From Effrenium voratum (lineage: Eukaryota > Sar > Dinophyceae > Suessiales > Symbiodiniaceae): a stretch of 64,000 nucleotides of DNA. Below, piece after piece: positions 30,301 to 43,800 of the stretch. The position numbers were made by a program, and so were the translations under genes. The notes below the pieces were generated by a model that saw only the letters and a list, made by a program, of their open reading frames with translations, made no database searches and had not been told where the DNA came from. The first letter of the stretch is position 1, and every line of letters starts with the position of its first letter. The stretch covers positions 172,368 to 236,367 of the forward strand of contig CAUJNA010003801.1 in NCBI GenBank assembly GCA_963377175.1, written 5' to 3'.

Positions 30301-33300
30301 CGACGTTTCATCAGTGATCCGAGTTTGGCATGGTGTTCAAAGCGAAACAAAGACAAACAAACCCCTTGTCTGGTCGACCCCTACTTTACGATAATGGAAT
30401 AACCACCATTTGGTGAACAACTGAGGCAACCACGAAGTGGGAATCTGGCATGTTCCTGCCGCCCGCTGGAAAAGCCATACACTACCCAGCGGGGGGTTTA
30501 CTTGCGGCCAAATTTAGAGACTTCACTTCTCTTTGCTGCTCATGTGTGAATGCCTGGGGCACAAACCCGAGAGGAACGACGGGGACAAGAGCCAGCCTCT
30601 GAAAAACTGTGGGCCAAAGTCACTGGGCAAAGCGCGACTCTCTTTCACGCCGCAGGTCGGCCTCAAAATGGGTAGGAATACTTGTTGGATGGTTTGAAGG
30701 GAAAACCAGGAGGCAACCATCCGCTTAGACGGGCTCCTCACCTTGAGACACACCCATATGGTCACAACTCAAAACTTTACCATGGCTAAACCAAACAAAG
30801 GCGTGTCGAGTTGAGCACGAGGTGTGTTCAATCAAATCGCAAGCGTCGCAGTTTGGATGATTAGCCATCTGAAAACGGGTAAGAAATCAGAAACGACTAA
30901 CGTCCCCAATCTGAATAGGCTCCCTGTGGTTGAGGAAAACCTTCATCATGGAATGATCGTTGCCCGAAATTGGTGTAGCTCAGCACAATGCAATCATCTC
31001 TGGGTTTTGGCATGTCTTGGCAACATGAGGAACCTGCAAAGGCAGTGTCAAAGGCAATGCAGCAAATAGTAGTGGAAGTGCTGCGAGAGCAGCAGTGCAG
31101 CTTTAGCAGTTGTAGCAGCAGTAGCAATAGTACTGGTAGCACTGCAGTTTTTCGTGGACCTAGTTGCCAAGTGAAGTTGAAGTAGGGGAAACCCAGGGTT
31201 AGCATTTTTTAAGAATGAATAACCGGGTGCTATCAAAAGCGCCCATGCAAAGGGAAACAAGCCACATTGAGTCATGAGAAGCCCATGGCTTCCAGCCTCA
31301 GCTTCAAGCCCGAGGTGCGGTGGCAATCAGCAGGTCCGCCACCTTCACCCCGGCGCGCTTCCAGGCCTTTCCCAGCTCCACGTCGCAGCGCTCCGCCTGA
31401 GCCGCACATCGCGTGCCTTCGTTGGCACGGAAGGCGCCGTGGCTCCCCTCAAACAAAATGAGCTCAGGTGATATCCCCAACAGCACGCGGCACTCTTTTT
31501 CGAAACCTCACATCCAGAGCCCTTGCGGAACTGTCGCGGAACCCTCGCGGAACCCTGTCAAACCCTCGCGGAACTCTGTGGAACCTTACCTCAGAGCCGC
31601 CCCAGACCACGACCACGAGCCCTCGCACTGCGGAACCTTGCGCACCTGCCTTGAACCTTACACCTGGCCTGCGCCCACAGCTGGCCTGCACCAGACCACC
31701 CACCTCCGGAACCTTGCCCGAACCTGAGGAGCTCACCCCCAAACCTCATCTGGGCTGAGACCCTTAGCTTTCATTGGGGAAATAACAAACATGCGGCCAC
31801 CCAAAAAGGGAGGGCGAGATTGTTCCTTCAAGAACCCCGACAAGGTCGTTTATCTCCTTTTGACCCGCTTCAGGGTTTGTTCAAAGGGGTACAGGGACAC
31901 CGAAGACTGAAGCCACTTTGGAGGACTGGAAACCTAAATGTATGCCGTGAGGATTTTGGAACCCGAGCTTGGGGTTCCTGTTGAGGGGAGCCAGGCACCT
32001 TTTAGAATGAAGGATTCAAGGTGACACCACGAAAACTTAGCTTGCCCTGAAGTAGCTTAAGGATTAATGGAGGTCAGCTAGCTGGGAGAGTTTGCACATG
32101 ATGCTCCATTGACATGCAAATGAAAAAATGTAGAATTAAGGATGACCACCCGTTCGCTCCCATTCCTTCTCTCGTCAACTCGCTCCGGCATAGAGACTTA
32201 CCTGGTCGATTGGGGATTGTCCAGTAGAAACCTCCGGATTAGGAATGACGGCTCCCTCCTTCCCACTTGCCTGAATCACACATATGTGTTTAGCAGTTTG
32301 TTTGCATCTCATCCCATCCCTTGCTTTCATGAGTCATAGAAAGAGAAAGGGATGGGCTGCTTCTCTCGTTCTCGTCCTTCATTTATTTGTTTATTATTTC
32401 ATCTTCTGCGTCTTGGCATGTCATCTTTCTGTTGGAAGCCATTTCGTTATTCTAGCTTGTATGGCTTCCAAGTCCTTGTCATGCTAGTGTTGTTTCGCTG
32501 GCTTGTTAAGGTGGGACTCCAAATCCCAAACCACCCTATCGATGGCTGCCTGTCGATTGAGATGTTTGAGCATGGCAAAAAGCCACGGGAAACCAAAGCC
32601 TCCAGGAATCTGACTCAGTTGAGCCCATACTAATCAACCAAAGATTAATATGTGGTTCATCCATACCAACTGCGGAATTGTGTCCAATTGAGAAGGCTAC
32701 AGCGGCAGGGGTCAGCGCACTAGATTCCGGTCATCTGCGCACTCACCAACCTCTTCTCATTTTTGCTTGTGGCGCCAGAGTCACATTCCGGGGTGGGGTG
32801 GGTCTGGTGGTGGGGTGATTGTGGGGCTGTGGGTGGGGTTAAGATGCTGGAGTGTGGGGTGGGGCGGGGTGGGGGGTGGGCCTGCTCCAAGCAAACAGCC
32901 ACAGCCCCAGCCCTGACCTCCGAGCGCAACCAGCCCGCGAGTGCACAGGTGAACGCGAGCACGTGCCGGCGAGTGCGCGAATGACCGCTGCGCGATGCTG
33001 CACGTTGCAGCAACGCACCACGTGTGTTCGCTCGGAGAGTGCACAAACGACCGCTTGGCGAGTGCAAGCGACCGAAATCCGAGTGTACAGACGACCGCTT
33101 TTGCGAGTGCACAAACAACCCCCTGCCCGGCTACGGCCCCTCACAATCTGTGGTTCCCGCCATCGCAGTGGCTCCTTTGTCACTTTGGACACAAGTTCAC
33201 CAAAACTCCTGCCCATATTCCCGCCATTTCCCTCCTAGTCACTGATATCGCTGCGTCTTTTTTCGAGAAACTCGAAACTGCAACCATGGGAGGCTTTTCC

Positions 33301-36300
33301 TTTGGCTTTCCTTTGAAAACAAACACAGCCGCCAACTCCAAAAAGATACGAGCCATCACCTGCGCAGAGCCAACAAGTCCCGACTTGAGCGCCCGGCCCA
33401 GCTAAAGAGCACCTTGAGGCTGCTGGGCGCGTTCTTGGCCCCAGGCCACAGGTTGTTCCTGGGCCGTGGCTACCCAGATGCCGAGGTCCCGAAAGCTACG
33501 TTGGCCGTTGACATGTTTGCAATGGCTTGGATTCAATGTTGCTTGAAAGCAATGCCTGCACAAAGACATATATATATATGTATAGAGAGAGAAATATATA
33601 GGGTGCTTCAGCTGTTGGAAATGTGACTTGCATAAATGTCTACCAGACATGCCAACTTGGGAAGTGAGAAAGGCTTCGGCACCGCGGAACCGGGTGCATG
33701 GCTTCATTGGTGACATGTTGAAGAGGTCAAGCAGCTCTTCGGAGAGTTGGTGGATGGACCAAGTCAAAGGCGCAAGCCCTGGCTGTAACCCGCGACGCGG
33801 TGGCTTAAAATCATCAGGTTGACGTCAACCGCAGTCTTCAGCACTGTTCTCAAAGAGCCCAACCATAGGCCTGTTGAGCGTCCTCCAACTAAATCAGTCC
33901 AAGCGCATGCATCGCTGTGGAAATTCGGCATTCGCCACTGCCTACTGATTGTCAAGCGCCAGCTTCATGGGTTCTCACGCTGACACCAGAAAACATGTGA
34001 AGCAAGCGGCCTCTGTCTTGAGAAACTCAATCACGTTGAAACTGATTCGACTGATCATATGTGAAATGGTCAAAACAGCCTTTGTGGAAAACTTGTGGTT
34101 CCCTGAACCATGAAGACCCCAGAACTGATGGCCATCCCATCCCAATGATCCTGCAGGTAACCCTTCAAGGCCTTGCCTTACCTCTGGCTATGTCTACTGT
34201 TGAAAAAGCTCTTACCATCTCTTACCCACCTTATGCTCATCTTTCTCTCCTATCATTGACCCCAAACTATAACTATGACTAGTACCAAACAATAATTAAA
34301 GAAACATAATTCACAAAGAAGTGTTACGTGATACAAAGCTGGGATACATGTTCAACAAACAAATCGCGTGAAACATATATATATATATATGTATGTATAT
34401 TACATACTGAAGCTTGGCAAGCAACGGCCATATGTATAGTTTTATGTCGATTCAGTGATTCAGACGCCAGGAATGCCGGGCCTCTCAAGCCTCATTTTCC
34501 AAGATCAGACAAGTTTCAGCTATTGACACCAGGGGATGAATTGACACTCAAATCATGGTGTGCATTGACACCAGGGTTCATGTCCATGCCCAAGCACAAC
34601 TTTGATGTCGCAAGTCGTCCGTCTATCGCTCGAATTTGCTCGCAACCCGCCAACACCCCCAAAAAATGGCTTGCCCTGGTGAGCCGGGGCTATTCGGCAC
34701 AAAACCCACATGCTGATTCCCCAGCTCAAAACCGCAAACTGCAAACGCTCGAGGGAAACAGCCTTCGCGGTTTCAAAGTTTGGAGGCTGTCTGTCGCACC
34801 GACCAGGACTCGGAACGCACTTTTTTGAAGCAGGGCACGCAAGGTTTCAGCACATTCGCGCCGCAGCAAAGCTCTTTGCAGACACCATTGGCTTGCAAGA
34901 TGCTCCCTCCCACCTAAAAACAAAAAGTCCCATTGAGAGGAAAATATTCTTCTACGGCCGCCCCTGCCTGAGACTCCATGCTTGTGGGTGCAATGATAGC
35001 CTTGTTGGGGTTGTTTCAAGGGTAACCAAGGACAATAGAGATATGCAATTGGGGAAGTGCCGCCCACATGATCCATTCTTCCGTTGGTTAAACCATAGAC
35101 CCTGAAGGAACCACCAAAGGCAAACTCTCCTCTCCCCTAATCGGTCCGCCCACACGGTTGACAAAAGAACAATGTGGGTATTTGAGTACGGCGCATCCAA
35201 ACGGTGCTGGGTTTTGTATCGGTCTCGCTTCAAGTCTTGCAAGGGATGCGCAGCCAGGTTCGGAGAGCCTTCCTCTGCAAACCATGGGCCTTACAAAGCC
35301 CCCCGCAAGTTCGCATCACTGCGGATCACAGCAGATTGGGTGCCCCACACGGGCGCGTGCCGGGACACAGGTGGAGTGGGCAGGAGGTCGACACCTGAAA
35401 TCACGAGCGGTGAATCTTCCCTGGGCTCAGAAGCCGAGTTGAGTTGCCGAAGAAAGCCACAGCTGTGTCGGGCTACTAGATGAATATGATGAATTGTGTC
35501 AGCAGGTGAACAAGTGCAAATCGATGCAATCGCCAAGAGCAGTCCGTCACAACCTGAAAAGGTGGGGTGGACACATTCAAGTCTAAAGGGGAACGGCCCC
35601 ACATGCATTGCTCGCCCTGGCGCAGAGAACACCGGTAAGTGGAACGTCCTTGAGAGCCGTCCTCTCCGCCAGCTTGACTATTTGCCCCATGGAAAAAAGT
35701 GCTTGGGCCAACTGAGGGTGTTGACCCTGTGGCGTCCTCTTGCGACTCCAAAACAAGCAGTTCACCCGCCAGGATTTTCCGGCAGGCGGCCACGCCGCGT
35801 CGGCTTTGCCGAGGCTGAAACGAAAATCGGGACACCTTTGCAGTCCTTTGGTCTGAAATGCCATGCGCGGCAGGGGCCGCAAATTATCGGATTACTCTTT
35901 TCCCTCAGCGAAAGAGCAAGAGGGGTGTCCCCAAATATAGGAGGGCACCATGTTGAGACAACACAAATTCAGTCGTTGTATCCCTTGAAGCTTAGTTACA
36001 GGAATATTGTGAATGATGGTCACGCGCTTTCTGGCATGTCGAATCCCAATCCAAAAAAGCGGGTTCTTTCACTGGCCAATGGAAAATTAAAACCCAAAGG
36101 ATGGAAGTGTGCAGGATCAACAAGTTTGAAGCTTGGTCAAATGATCGAAACACACGTGCGGAGGTCAACAAGCTTGAAGCTGACTCAAAACTCGCGTCGG
36201 GCGATCTCAAATGTGGGGAGAGACATCAAAAACTTGATGTCGGGGTTTGGGACCTGCTTGGGTTTCATGCTGGCCCCGGTTGGCTCACTTGGAAGGGGGC

Positions 36301-37471
36301 ATTTCAGAAAATAATGGGGGCAGCCCTCAGTGTGTCCTTCGAATTCCCTCTGAATATCAAACACACGTTTCCAGTGGCATATTATTTGTTCTCAAGGAAT
36401 CACAAGGGATTGTTTGGTTGTTCGGTTTGGGGGGGGCATTCTCTCGGACATGCAAGGGACTCAGGACCAAAAGGTCCTATGCGACCTGTTTGCCGCAGGA
36501 TGGCTGGCGCTGGCAAACAGCAGAGCTCCGTGCGGATTGCATCGGCGGTCCCAGTGAATGTTCGGGTGTACCCTTCTCACACCAACAAACATGGATTGGT
36601 GCACAGGCCCCTTTTGAGGGACGACTTTCCTTTCGGAAGGGTCTGTGCACTTCCGAGTTTGTTGATGGGAGGGTTTACAACACCGGGAAGCGGGCTCTCC
36701 AAATGGACAATCCCTCAACACGGACTTCGCCTTTTTGTGGCTGCACTTCACAAGAAGCCCCTTACAGGAGACCCTCCAAGAGCGCGAGAAACTTTCATGG
36801 GCTAGCTCCTTTCCACCCTCTTCCCCCAAGCGGAATTTATCGTTGTGTCATTCTCACGCCGAATGCTCAGCGCATGGGCACATCATGTTTTTTGCCACAG
36901 CCGAGCATCAAAGACCTACAACGACCAACCTGGAGGGCGGGGGAAACAACAGTTGCAAAAAGAGAAAACCAAAAGACGCGGTAGAGGATACAACCTGGTT
37001 GAGACAGAGTGGCTTGCCTCCGTTCTTCTTTTTTCTCCGTTTGTGAGGGTTTCTGGGATGCTGTCAATTGGTGTCAATTTGGCCCTCAAAACGTATACAT
37101 GCTACAGGGGCTTTGTGTTTGGCTTGCTTTTGTTTGCGCGGCCATCCACCATATCCCTTTTCGACTCCCATGCCGAGCCAGGGCCACCTTTTTTGAACCG
37201 AAGGCATCGCGACTTGTTGATAGCTATCCACCTGGGCAGGGGTTTCCTGTTCTTTGACGGTCTGCAAAGCATCCGAGTCCCGGCGTCCGAGTCATCCGAG
37301 TTCCGGGACCGAACTCAAACCGAAAAAGGGCGGCTGGCCCTCCTTTCGCCGCCAGCCTTCGAACCGAAAGCCGCCGGCCTTGGAGAGCCCAGGTCACGCA
37401 GTGCGTCAGTTTACGTCTGCAGGAAGAGTGCGCCGGCTCCCCACGCGGCCAAGTTCAGGCAGAAAGCCACA
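21332..37471 (-). CDS. Gene B: unrecognised multi-exon protein (partial model)
   Basis: A chain of coding islands on the minus strand that join in phase: 37415-37471, 33413-33458, 31343-31447, 29906-30001, 29214-29327, 26441-26504, 25409-25464, 24437-24541 and 21332-21468. A further weak exon is near 21705-21773. Each follows an AG acceptor and ends at GT or GC. The first exon reads as a membrane helix (AFCLNLAAWGAGALFLQ). Later exons are soluble: one Cys-containing (ERCDVELGKAW), then helical (EEFLxxRFxREVFLL-like), then beta-rich and Cys-containing, suggesting an extracytoplasmic domain. I do not recognise a family. Neither start nor stop is identified. The young element 2 inserted about 180 bp upstream of the first exon. 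Single exons may be wrong, but the shared phase and codon bias argue for a real gene. Confidence 0.55.
21793..21906. mobile_element. Hairpin element, family 1, copy 2 (target duplication ATATG)
   Basis: A 104-bp core, GCTGTGGGGCAAG to TTTTGACCCATACCC, flanked by ATATG at 21793-21797 and 21902-21906. Same ends and same middle block (AACCTGCGGT) as the copy at 46019-46120. Confidence 0.75.
22681..23736. repeat. Pair of about 300-bp direct repeats around a 450-bp spacer (TRIM-like?)
   Basis: Segment 22681-22983 recurs at 23433-23736 with only two differences noted by eye (one A in a homopolymer and one substitution). Both copies begin ACACACTTATCTCGAG and end in a CA run after CCAGGACGGTTC. The arrangement is like a miniature terminal-repeat retroelement, but CA repeats at both edges hide any target duplication. 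A segmental duplication is equally possible. The spacer holds no ORF. Confidence 0.6.
23198..23331. repeat. Two tandem copies of a 67-bp unit
   Basis: The unit begins ATGAAGCTGCCGGAGCC and is repeated at 23265 with few changes. It lies in the spacer between the 300-bp direct repeats. Confidence 0.85.
29349..29400. repeat. G-rich tract (C-rich on the coding strand)
   Basis: Runs of 8-12 G separated by one or two other bases. On the minus strand this is a long pyrimidine tract directly before the acceptor of the gene B exon at 29214-29327, so it may serve as its polypyrimidine tract. It could also form a quadruplex on the plus strand. Confidence 0.6.
32936..33120. repeat. Degenerate tandem repeat, GAGTGCACAAACGACCGCTT type
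   Basis: About six diverged units of 22-35 bp containing GAGTGCAC or GAGTGTAC and GACCGCT. Preceded (32,780-32,880) by a GT/GGG-rich simple stretch. The intervals 31,450-33,410 and 33,460-37,410 otherwise show only non-coding sequence with short AT-type microsatellites (33,568 and 34,374). Confidence 0.6.
36582..36668. mobile_element. Hairpin element, family 2, second copy
   Basis: Inverted ends of about 28 bp: CCAACAAACATGGATTGG with GTGCACAGGCCC inside it, paired with GGGTCTGTGCAC and GTTTGTTGATGG at the other end. The whole unit would fold into one hairpin. No convincing target duplication seen. Confidence 0.5.
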
Positions 37472-37658
37472 CTGAAGGGGAAACCTGAAGTTTTCCAATG
37501 CCTAGACAGCACCTTGGGTCTGGAACATGCCCCAAGGTCTCTCTTGTGCTTTTGGGGCAGAGTTGCCCTTTGACCTGTGTCACGAACACATACGAATAGA
37601 TCCCAAAAATGGGTGCTCTCCTCTTGGATCCAAGCTAATTGACAGAAGACACCTAAGT

Positions 37659-37812
37659 TGTTGGCACAAAACCATGCGCGAGGGCAGCTGTCCGCCCTTT
37701 TTCCTCTATATGCTAAAGTAAGCCTGTGGCAAAAGGGGTCCCTAGGGATTGAACCAGTGGCAGCGGTTTGCAAACACTCGAACCAGAGGCGACCAAACGA
37801 AAAACACCACAA
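37659..37812 (-). repeat. 3' LTR of element 2 (154 bp)
   Basis: On the plus strand it starts TGTTGGCAC and ends CACCACAA, and it is identical to 45339-45492. It is very short for a copia LTR. It includes GGTTCAATCCC on the element strand (37745-37755), which fits the B-box consensus of tRNA-type Pol III promoters. The 31 bp between the ORF stop and this LTR hold no clear polypurine tract. Confidence 0.95.
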
Positions 37813-37843
37813 CGCCCCGAAACTCCAAACCAAAGCCATTGGT

Positions 37844-40800
37844 TCATTCCGTTACCTTGGCTCGCTTCTTAGCGGCCGTAAACAGCGGGTCATGGACAAT
37901 TGTCCATTTCCCTTCTACCAGGACCTTTTGAAGCGCCCCGCCATGCGTCAGCCCCTTTGTCAGGGCATCCGCGAGTTGAGCATCGCTGTGAACCCAGCGG
38001 ATCTCCGTTCCGCCATCACTCAGCCTCTGTATGAGGCTCAGAAACTCCATGGTGCTGTACTTCTCCTTGAGTCCAGCACCGGCCGAATTCATCGTGCCCT
38101 TCTTGACCACGTCGTAGAGGGCCTTGGCATCCGTCACCAAAGCACCTGGCACCTTCTCCAGCAGCTCCCGCACCTGACCTGGTTGGGCTTCATGCCCACA
38201 CATCTCTGCCCACTGAAACCGCAGGAACATGAGCTCCTCTTCGCACTCCGACATCGCCTGAAGTTCTGCTCCAAGAGATGACCGAGCTACTCGTGGTAGG
38301 CGCCCCGATCTCCAAGCCATGATCGACAGCGGTGCCGGCTCATTCTTCAGCATCTTCGGGCTCGTGGCGGCAATGACATAGCCTCCAGTACTGGTGTTCC
38401 CCGGCCTGTTGCCCAGCGCCGCATCACACCAGCCCACGAAGTTCACCTCCTCTGGCTCACAGTGCAACACATTCACCCTGATTGAGATGTGCCTTTGAGC
38501 TTGGCACTCCCGAAGCAACTTGTTCAACTTCTTGATGGTCGCCACCGTCGCCACGCAGATCTCTGACTGCAGAAGTGACAACTTCGCCGCATGTTGTGGT
38601 GCAGTGTTATAGCACCGCCACTGAAGTGCGCCAAGTAAACCTCTGATCTGGCCGCGCTCAAACTCCGTCACCTGCTCCTTCTCATCGCGGTTCTGGAACT
38701 CCACCGGCTCCAGATTGTCCACAAAGCTCGCATGGTCCAAGGTGACCGAGAAGTCCTCGTTCTCCTTCAGAATCACTCCACAATGGCTAAATGATCCGAA
38801 TTCCCAGTCACTCCAGTCATACCTGTGGTAGAACTGGGTCAGCGCGTCCACCCATTCTTCGCAACCTTCATTGCCCACCACGATGAAGTCATCCACGTGG
38901 GCACACACCAAACCTTGCGTCACCATCTCGCCCGATATCTCGTCCTTGACCCTGAACCTCCAGCAGCAAGGATCCGTGATCAAAGGCTCCATCCCAGCCT
39001 TTCGCAACGTGTTGGTGACGTCTCGAAACCAGGATGCCGGTGCCGTGATCAAACCGTAGCAGCTCTTGAGGATCTGCACGCACTCACCTTCCTTCAAACC
39101 CATCTCGCATGCCAATTCCGGCACAGGCTTGGCGAACAGCTTCCTGTCCTCCTCCGAAGATGCACCTTGCAGAAAAGCCGCACGCACATCCCCTTTCAAG
39201 GCTCGCCACTTTCTACAGCACTTGTACTGCAGAACTGCTTGGCGTGTCCGGCGACTCATCGTTGGACTCGCCGTCGCCAGACCTTCAACATCTGGATCCT
39301 GATACCCGATCAGGACGATCCGTGCCTTCGGTGCGCCGCTCTCCTTGTAGCATAGCACCCACCTCATGTTGATGCACCGCTCGGTCGACACCATGCTGCC
39401 AGCTCTCCGAACTGCTGCATTTCGCACCCAGGACTGCACTTCCACATGCTTGGCCTTGTCGAACTCTGCCAGCTGCTCCGAGTTCAACCTCCTCACGTTC
39501 ACCTCGGTGTTGCGGATCTTCTTCACGTAATACGCTTCCGGGCGCCGCTCCAAAAGCTTCCATTCCTTCTTGGATTTTGGCATCGGCAAATCCATCACGA
39601 TCTGCTCATCCTCCTCCATAAAGTACACAGGTTGGCCATCTTCCAGCTTCTTCTCCATTGGTTCCGGCAAGACAACATTGGCTGAGTCTCCGGATCGCCT
39701 CGCCAGCTTCACGGGCGTCATCTCCGCACGTTCCTGCTTCTGGCGTTGCATCCGGAACAGATCATGCTCAAAGAGCTCACCGGTCTCCCCAGCTGCAGTT
39801 GTCCCATGCCCGCGTGCCATGGCTCCGGAATCTATCACTTCCTCTACTGAAAACTGGGAGCGGTCATGCGCTACCGTGCTACTGCCTGGCCTGCCTGTTC
39901 GGAGCTTTTGGCTCTCTTGGGTGGACTCATAGGTCTCTTCTTTCTTTTCTTGTTTGGAGACCCGAGCTTCCTTGGGTAGCCGTTCCCCGCTCGGATCCCC
40001 TGGGGGTCTTACATGCCCTCTTGATCGGCTCTGCATCATTTCTTCACCACTACTCACATCTCCTCCTACTGGCACCGATCTGGACCTCCTACCCGGCGTC
40101 CTTGATCGTGCCCTTGAGGTTCCTCTTCTCGCCAGCCGCTTTCTCTCCATGTCCTCCGGGAACATCAGGTTATCAAAGCGCTCATACTGCCCACCTTGGA
40201 CTCCCTGAAGAAGTGAGTGAAAAGTCCAAGATGCCACTGGCGAATCTACCTGCTCGGCAATGAGACGTTCACGTTCAGACGCATGCCTCAGCTGAAAAGG
40301 GGCACACCGCTTCAGCCTGCCACCAGTGACCACCCACACCACATTGTGCGGTCTCCTTTCCAAACCACCAGCATCTGTCCTCGTCTCCGTGGCCAAGACC
40401 CGACCAGGCCCAAACCACCTCCACGTCTTCTGACCCACCATCGGATTTGCAGGTTGATCTGCTGGGGGTTTCACTCTCTTGTAGTAGACGAGGTCACCAG
40501 GTAGATAGCGTGCTTGCGGTCGCGATCTCATGTTGAGCGCCCTTGTGATCTTTTCCTTGCTTTGGCTCTTCGCGTAGACCGTCTCCGCCGAAAGCCTCAC
40601 CTTCAGATTCTTCTGCATTGCATGTCCAGGTGTTCCTTGAGCTCCATGTAGGGCTTCATCATGACCATCTTCAAAAAGCTTGCCTGCCAGAGTGAACTGC
40701 CTTCCCAGCGCCCACTGGCACGGCGAGAAACCTTGCACCCGATCCAGCTGGTTGTGAGCTGCAATCACTGCCACCACCGCTGAAGTTGGATCTTCACAGA

Positions 40801-43800
40801 TCTGGCTATTCAGCATGACCCGCGCGTCTTGCTTGACCTTCCGGATGAGCGACTCCACCTCTCCGATCTGTCCGTGAGCTTCCGCAGCGCAAGGCATTAG
40901 CTCCACACCTCGGTCCTGACACCAGTCACCAAAGAGATTGCTCCTGAACGCTCCTTCCGGATCCAGCCTGATCACGCCGGGAATGCCATAGTGCTGCACC
41001 CAGTGCTGCTCCACCGCCCGAACAACTTCTTCTGCGGTTGCATTGCGTCCTTCATCCACATGCCGTCGGAACAGCTCAGCCATGACCATGTAGTGCGAAG
41101 CTTCATCCATCATGATCAGGATGTGCACCACCTGGTCACCATACTTCACGTCCGCGCCGTCCATCAGCATGCACTTCCACAAGGTATTACTCCTCTGCAG
41201 CGAAACCGCTGGAGCGGCATCAGCTAACCGCATCTCCTGACAGTCCGAGCACTGATGATGAAGTGCCAGTTTCACCACTTCTGGTTTCACTCCGCGATGC
41301 TTGAGGCATGCCGCCAAAGCCCTGTTTGACGGATGTCCCGTACGTCGATGTAGTCGATCCAGTAGCACCGCCGCCTTCTTCCGCTCGTCTTTCGTCATCT
41401 CCGTGCTCCCCACCTGTTCCTTTGCCTCCAGAACAGGGTACGTCTCAAATTCTGAGTGCCTCGGTCCATGAAGCATGACTTCTCGATAGATCAAGTCACA
41501 CATCTGCCTCGGGTAGTAGCCGCTCTTCTCCGCGCGTCCTCCACCCAAGCACTCGTCATGAAGATGATCTCCCGGACATCGTCGTCGTAGAGCGTTTGCC
41601 AGACCAATGAGGCTCGTCTTTATTGTCCACGGCTTCTTCATCGGCCTGCCCGTTTCGGACTTCACTCCCACGGTGCAGCCGTCCAGCTTTGCCACAAAGA
41701 GTTTTCCTTGTGCCTCCATCTCCTCGAAGAAGCCTCGCACCTCTGGCAAACACCAGCCGCCATTCACTCTTGGCCATTCCCAAGCATAGTCTCCGCCATC
41801 AAGTACTTGATCCCGTACCAGCTGTAGACCATGCCGGATCATCCTTCTGCTCTTCTTCTTCCGCATCATGCTCTTGAACCACTGTTCTTCTGACTTTTCG
41901 TTGAAGACCTGCTGAATCGGTGAGTACGGACCGCAGGGCAACGACATCCACATCATTCGGGGCTTCAGCCTCCATCTCTCTTTTCGCACTTTCTGGAAGC
42001 CCACCCTGGTGCTCATGTCGTAGTCCGGCAAACCCACTCGGAAGATCTTCGCCCCCTTCTTCTCAAATGTTCCCGACAGAGTGCTCTCTGTCGGACAGCA
42101 CACCTCCATCAGATCGATGCGGTTCTGGTTCTCCTGGGGCATGAGATGGTAGATCTCCTCAAGGTCTTCAACATAGTTCTCCGCAGCGCCAATGAGCATC
42201 TCCAGGTCCTTTTCTCCAAGAACCTCCTCCTGGAACATGTACCCGTCATCGTCCATCTCTATGTCAGCTTCTCGACCTCCACGAAGTCGTCCTGAATCTC
42301 CACTGTCTCGACCTCCTCGGAAGTGTTCACATTCTCCCGCTTCGTGGCCTTCTTGGTGTCCGCGGTCACCGTCTCCGTTCTGACATAGCCTGGCCCCGGC
42401 CTTGCCTTTGGTTTCACCTGGGCTTTCTGCAGCCGCACAGCCTCCAGGCGATCCTCCAGCGACTTCTCGGCTCCTCGAAGCCCCACCGCCTTGTTGTTGA
42501 GCTTCTCTTTCGTCTCTGGCAGATTGATGTTTGGCATCTCTTCCTCCAGCACCACCGACGTGTCCTTTGGAAGAGGTCCCGCCTGACGGTGAATGCCCGT
42601 CGCTCCATAGGCCGGCACATAGGTCAGCCGAAGTCGACACTCGCTGCAGACCTTCCAGAGACCATGACCATTGCGGCCCGACAGTGAGCCCCTTCCTTCT
42701 GGCATCACCTTGTGGTGTCCATGACATGGAGCTCCCTGGCATCTCGGGTCGCGAAGATCCGGTCCTACCTGGCGGGTCAGGTCGTATTTCTCTGGAGTTG
42801 TAGCTCTCGTCTTCCGGGTTCCCGACTTGCCCTTCTTCGGGCCATCGGATGCGCTGCTCTTCTCCTCCCAGGTCGTCACGTCCTCCGGCTTGTTCTCCGA
42901 GTTCTTGGCCGTCTTCTGTGACTGGGACATGGCGCGGTTCGAATTTGCTACAGGTTTTCATTCCCGTCGGCTGTGAGCTTGGGCCACAAACATCGGGAGG
43001 TCCCTGAATTCCTGATTGGCTTTTCCCCACTGGATCACCTCCATGCTCAAGCTCTTCACTCATCCACTCTCTCTCTAGCGCCATGTATGCTCCAGCGCTC
43101 GAAGATCCGGAAGCCTGTGACACCTGTCCTGGCGTGACTTCCAGCCAGTCTGCCGTCAAATCTAAAAGTAAATGCCCTGACTCAGACTCAGTCAGGGGTA
43201 TGGCAAAATTCGAGCCAATTGCTCGCAGCCTCAGCTCCTTGCGCTCGAAGTCCAAAATGGCCCCCAGCTCTTTCAAGGTTCTCACGCTCAGAAGGATCGG
43301 AACGGCCTTCACATCCAGGGAGTACACCGCCAGGCCGAACGACTTCTTGTTGAGCACCTGGGGAATGATTACCAGGCTCTCTGCTGACTTGCTCTCTCCA
43401 TTGCCGAACCGGAACCTCTTCCTGGTCGGCACCACCTCAAATCGTTCTGGCCCATGACGTTGCGCCCGAACCTTCATGAGCTCCTCCAACGCTTCCAGGC
43501 TCGCCACCGTCTCCGTTGCACCTGAGTCCAGTACCGCATGACCTGGATGGCGTTGGGCCATGACTGAGAAAACCTCCGCATCCGGAGTCATTGTCTCCAC
43601 CGTGAACTCCGGGTCCTCCTCGACCATGAACACGCCCATCACAAAGTTCCCGAAACCACCACCAGATTGTCCTTTACCTCCGGCAGCTCCTCGTCGTGGG
43701 CACGTCCGGAACTCGTGGTTCTTGTCTCCACAGATGAAGCACCCAGTGTAGTCTGCTCCACCAACTCGGTTCTTGCCGCCCTTGCCACTCTCATGGTTGG

